Assembly (NCBI RefSeq): GCF_014656295.1
Contig: NZ_BNCD01000024.1
Span: 1-64,000 of the forward strand
Source: Streptomyces sulfonofaciens
GTDB taxonomy: Bacteria > Actinomycetota > Actinomycetes > Streptomycetales > Streptomycetaceae
Length of the DNA: 64,000 nt
Direction of reading: 5' to 3'
The translations under genes and the position numbers were made by a program. The notes beneath the pieces were generated by a model. The model did not search any database and was not told the DNA's origin. It saw nothing but the letters and a program-made list of their open reading frames with translations. This document shows, in pieces, positions 60,654 through 64,000 of the stretch. The stretch's first letter is position 1, and each line of letters opens with the position of its first letter.

Positions 60654-63600
60654 CCGTCCCCACGACGAGACACCCGACGGGACGGCCCCGGACCCCGCCG
60701 GCACCGACGGCCGGATCGCCGTCGTCGGACTGGACTGCCGGCTGCCGGGCGCCGGGAACCACACCGAGTTCTGGCAGAACCTGCTGGCGGGCACCGAGCA
60801 CCTCACCGACATCGACGAGGAGCGGCTGCGCGCTGCCGGGATCCCGCAGGAGTCGCTCGCCCACCCCCGCTACGTCCGGCGGGCCGCGGTGGTGGAGGAC
60901 GCCGATCTCTTCGACGCGTCGTTCTTCTACCTCAGCGCCCGCGAGGCCGAGCGCATGGACCCCCAGCTCCGGCTCTTCCTGCAGTCCTCATGGGCCGCCC
61001 TGGAGCACAGCGGCCACGACTCCGAGCAGTACCGGGGCCGGATCGGCGTCTTCGCCGGCGCGCTGGCCAGCACGTACCTGCTGAACAACGTGCTGACGGG
61101 GGAGCGGGGCTTCAACGGATCGCTGCACCGGATGCGCCAGGACCTGTCCACCATGATGGGCAACGATCCCAACTACCTGGCCACCCGAGTCTCGTACCAC
61201 CTCAACCTCACCGGCCCCAGTGTCTCGGTGCAGACGGCGTGCTCCACCTCCCTGGTCGCCGTGCACATGGCGATGCAGAGCCTGCTGGCGCACGAGTGCG
61301 ACGCCGCGCTGGCCGGCGGTGTCGCGCTGCGCTTCCCGCAGGAGGCCGGGTACCTCCACGAGACGGACGGGATCGCCTCGGCGTCCGGCCGGGTGAGGCC
61401 GTTCGACGCCGACGCGGACGGCACGGTCTTCGGCAACGGCGTGGGCGTCGTCGTGCTCAAGCGGCTCGCGGACGCGCTCGCCGAGGGCGACACCGTCTGG
61501 GCCGTGCTGCGCGGCTCCGCGATCGGCAACGACGGTGCCGACCGGATCGGCTACACCGCGCCCGGGGTCGACGGCCAGGCCAATGTGCTGGCCGAGGCGC
61601 TGGCCGTCGCGGACGTGGACCCCGCGACCGTGAGCTACCTGGAGGCGCACGGCACGGGTACCAGGATGGGTGACCCCATCGAACTGGCCGCCGCCGCCCA
61701 GTCCTACGAGATCGCCGGCGCCCCACCGCTGACGATCGGGTCCGTCAAGGCCAACCTCGGCCATCTGAGCACCGCGGCCGGGGTGACCGCGCTGATCAAG
61801 TGCGTGCTGATGCTGCGCCACCGCACCCTCGTCCCCACGCCGCACTTCGGGCGCTGGAACCCCGAGTGCGATGTCGCCGGCACCCGCTTCCGCGTCGGTA
61901 CGCGTACCGAGCCGTGGCACTCCCCGGACGGCGGCCCGCTGCGCTGCGCGATCACCTCGACCGGGATGGGCGGGACCACGGCGCACGTCCTCCTGGAGGA
62001 GGCACCGGCCCCGGCCGTCCCGGCCACGGCACCCGCGCCACCGGTGGTGCTGCTGCCGGTCTCCGCGAAGTCGCCCGCCGCGCTGGAGACGGCGCGCCGG
62101 CAGCTTGCCGACCACCTGGAGGCGACGGCGCCGGGGACGGCGGCCCCCGAGGAGCAGGCGGCCCTCGGTGACTCCGCCCTCCATGACGCCGCCTACACCC
62201 TCGCCACCGCCCGCCGCACCTTCAACTACCGCGCCGTCGTCACCGCTCCCGACCGGCAGACGGCGGTGCGCGCCCTGCGCAGCGCCGACCCGCGCTTCAC
62301 CCACCAGGACAGCGGTCAGCCCGCCGACCGGCCGGTGACCCTGCTCCTTCCGGGCCAGGGCGTCCAGTACCCCGGCATGGGACAGGGCTGGTACGAGCAC
62401 CTGCCCGCCTTCCGCGCGGTGCTCGACGAATGCGCCGAACTGCTGCGCCCGCACCTGGGCCTGGACCTCAGGGACGCCCTCTACCCCCGGCTGCGCGGGT
62501 ACACCGGCGAGCCGCACGACCTCAACCGCACCCGGCTGACCCAACCCGCCCTGTTCGCGGTCGAGTACGCCCTCGCCCGGCAGTGGGCGGTCTGGGGAGT
62601 GCGGCCCGCCGCGCTGATCGGGCACAGCGTCGGCGAGTACGTCGCCGCCACCCTCTCCGGCGTGTTCCGGCTGCCCGACGCGCTGCGCGTCATCGCGGAG
62701 CGCGGCCGGCTGGTGGACGCACTGCCGGGCGGGGCTATGGCGTCGGTGATGCTCTCCCCCGACGAACTGGCCCCCTACCTCGAAGGCGGCGGCGTCGCGC
62801 TCGCCGCCGTGAACGAGCCGGCCGTGTGCACCGTCGCCGGCACCAGTCAGGACCTGCGCGAGCTCACCGGGCGGCTGAGTGCCGACGGCGTCGCGCACCG
62901 CAGGGTCGTCACCTCGCACGCCTTCCACTCTGCGATGCTGGAGCCGGCCGTCGCCCCGCTCACCGAGGTGCTGCGGGGTGTCGGACTCCGGCGCCCGCAG
63001 GTGCCCTTCCTCTCCAACGTCACCGGCACCTGGATACGCGACGAGGAGGCGACGGACCCGGCGTACTGGGGCGCCCACCTGCGCGCCACGGTGCGCTTCG
63101 CCGACGGTGTCGCCACGGTGCTCGCCGACGGCGACCACGTGTTCCTGGAGGTCGGGCCGGGCCAGACCCTCGCCACCTTCACCCGCCGGCACCCGGACCG
63201 GGAGACGGGCGTACCGGTGCTCACCTCCGCCTCCCGCGGCCGGGACGCCGGTGCCGACCTGACCGCGGTGACCGCCGCGCTCGGCCGGCTCTGGGCGGCC
63301 GGCCTCGGCGTCGACTGGCAGGGCTTCTACGCGGACCGCGGACGCGGCCGGGTGCCGCTGCCGACCTATCCCTTCGAGGGCACCCGCTACTGGGTCGAGC
63401 CCGGCAGCAGCCGGATCGGCGCGGACACCGCCGCGGGCGGCCTCGGGGGCCGGACGACCAAGCTGCACCTGGACGACTGGTTCTCCGCCCCCGTGTGGCG
63501 GCAGGCCGTCGGCACCCTCGACACGGCCCCCGAGCCGATCGCCGACCCCGTGCTGCTCTTCGCCGACACCGAGGGCACCGCCGCCCGGCTGGCCGGGCAC

Positions 63601-64000
63601 GCCTTCACCGGCGAGGTGCTCACCGTGACCGCGGGCACCGCCTACCTCCGCAGCGGGGACACCTGGACACTGCGACCGGACTGCGAGGAGGACCACGGCA
63701 GGCTCGTCGCCGACCTGCTCGCCGAGGAGCGGCTGCCCGACCGCGTCGTACACGCCTGGTCCACCGCACCGCTGCCCGGCGCCCGTGGCAAGGAGCGCTT
63801 CGAACGGGCCCAGCGGCACGGCCTCTACAGCCTGATCGCCCTCGTCAAGGCGCTCAGCGAGCACGGCGTCACACGCCCGCTGCACCTCGACATCCTCAGC
63901 GCCGGCGCCTTCGCCGTCAGCCCCGCCGAACCGGAACCGGTGGCCGAACTGGTCCCCCTGTCCGTCGCCGCCCGGGTGATCGGGCAGGAGCACGGCAACA
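60646..64000 (+). CDS. Modular type I polyketide synthase, partial (KS-AT-start of KR)
   Basis: At least 1118 residues, open at the right edge. The KS has TACSTS (Cys199), EAHGTGT (His335) and KANLGH (His373). The AT has LLLPGQGVQYPGMG, GHSVGE (Ser661) and HAFH (758-761), the malonyl-CoA signature. From about residue 940 the sequence matches the structural half of a ketoreductase (APVWRQAV, RVVHAWSTAP, LIALVKALSEHG). A short N-terminal region without a docking coiled coil suggests direct contact with the A-PCP protein. GTG 60646 has AGGAGG upstream. It should add one malonyl unit to the loaded amino acid. Confidence 0.92.
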   Translation, partial: MTDRPHDETPDGTAPDPAGTDGRIAVVGLDCRLPGAGNHTEFWQNLLAGTEHLTDIDEERLRAAGIPQESLAHPRYVRRAAVVEDADLFDASFFYLSAREAERMDPQLRLFLQSSWAALEHSGHDSEQYRGRIGVFAGALASTYLLNNVLTGERGFNGSLHRMRQDLSTMMGNDPNYLATRVSYHLNLTGPSVSVQTACSTSLVAVHMAMQSLLAHECDAALAGGVALRFPQEAGYLHETDGIASASGRVRPFDADADGTVFGNGVGVVVLKRLADALAEGDTVWAVLRGSAIGNDGADRIGYTAPGVDGQANVLAEALAVADVDPATVSYLEAHGTGTRMGDPIELAAAAQSYEIAGAPPLTIGSVKANLGHLSTAAGVTALIKCVLMLRHRTLVPTPHFGRWNPECDVAGTRFRVGTRTEPWHSPDGGPLRCAITSTGMGGTTAHVLLEEAPAPAVPATAPAPPVVLLPVSAKSPAALETARRQLADHLEATAPGTAAPEEQAALGDSALHDAAYTLATARRTFNYRAVVTAPDRQTAVRALRSADPRFTHQDSGQPADRPVTLLLPGQGVQYPGMGQGWYEHLPAFRAVLDECAELLRPHLGLDLRDALYPRLRGYTGEPHDLNRTRLTQPALFAVEYALARQWAVWGVRPAALIGHSVGEYVAATLSGVFRLPDALRVIAERGRLVDALPGGAMASVMLSPDELAPYLEGGGVALAAVNEPAVCTVAGTSQDLRELTGRLSADGVAHRRVVTSHAFHSAMLEPAVAPLTEVLRGVGLRRPQVPFLSNVTGTWIRDEEATDPAYWGAHLRATVRFADGVATVLADGDHVFLEVGPGQTLATFTRRHPDRETGVPVLTSASRGRDAGADLTAVTAALGRLWAAGLGVDWQGFYADRGRGRVPLPTYPFEGTRYWVEPGSSRIGADTAAGGLGGRTTKLHLDDWFSAPVWRQAVGTLDTAPEPIADPVLLFADTEGTAARLAGHAFTGEVLTVTAGTAYLRSGDTWTLRPDCEEDHGRLVADLLAEERLPDRVVHAWSTAPLPGARGKERFERAQRHGLYSLIALVKALSEHGVTRPLHLDILSAGAFAVSPAEPEPVAELVPLSVAARVIGQEHGN

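Noticed and set aside
60988..63993. 1000-codon minus-strand frame opposite the PKS
   Set aside because: The plus strand has full KS, AT and KR signatures, and the minus frame shows no domain.

Overview
The window is very GC-rich, densely coded DNA with many GTG starts, 4-bp stop/start overlaps and third-position G/C. It carries gene families typical of Streptomyces: Tat/lipobox binding proteins, a ROK regulator with an ABC importer lacking its own ATPase, DUF3618-holin-YihY, an actinobacterial oxygen-tolerant [NiFe]-hydrogenase, and a modular NRPS-PKS locus with an in-frame TTA codon. A Streptomyces chromosome, or a close relative, is the natural reading. No rRNA, tRNA, CRISPR array or intact insertion sequence was seen.

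Layout. (1) 1-13900 is a catabolic locus. A dipeptide/nickel-type ABC importer (two permeases and a fused double ATPase, minus strand) faces a Tat-lipoprotein solute-binding protein. The binding protein leads a tightly coupled operon: Gfo/Idh dehydrogenase, SDR, PuuE-type deacetylase, TIM-barrel isomerase/epimerase, SDR. A convergent GntR/FCD regulator is coupled to a dihydropyrimidinase-like amidohydrolase, with a divergent atypical SDR and a palindromic operator candidate between them. (2) 13900-15100 is a decayed patch with a frameshifted GTP cyclohydrolase II remnant, a frameshifted IS1182-type transposase remnant, and then a DinB-like gene. (3) 15586-24813 is a sugar locus: Gfo/Idh dehydrogenase, ROK repressor, MalG/MalF-type permeases and binding protein on the minus strand, with a divergent MDR dehydrogenase, TIM-barrel isomerase and MGH1/GH63-like hydrolase on the plus strand. 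(4) 24814-32487 holds hairpin-rich spacers, an envelope/stress set (DUF3618, holin-like, YihY), a Pyr_excise-like protein, an MGDG-synthase-type glycosyltransferase, an SDR, a DMT transporter and a polysaccharide deacetylase. (5) 32519-48671 is a complete hydrogenase locus. hypA-B-F-C-D-E lies on the minus strand, divergent from hypX, the small and large subunits, a NifU-like protein, four poorly characterised accessory proteins, a fused maturation protease and a 43-residue membrane peptide. The small subunit has the 3Cys-1Asp proximal-cluster signature of group 1h (high-affinity) enzymes. (6) 48845-52692 holds an enoyl-CoA hydratase-like gene, an FAH/AraD1-like hydrolase and a GlcD-like flavoprotein. 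(7) 53333 to the right edge is a biosynthetic operon: an EPSP-synthase-like protein (with a TTA codon), class III aminotransferase, FrhB-type iron-sulfur reductase, MDR dehydrogenase, A-PCP didomain and a type I PKS (KS-malonyl AT-start of KR) cut by the window end.

How they work together. Regions 1 and 3 look like uptake-plus-catabolism units with local repressors. Region 5 encodes an H2-scavenging enzyme with its own Ni-Fe(CN)2CO maturation, including HypX for aerobic CO supply. Region 7 looks like a shikimate-derived amino acid or amino-cyclohexene unit being built, loaded by the A-PCP protein and extended by the PKS. This last cluster is the best candidate here for something undescribed.
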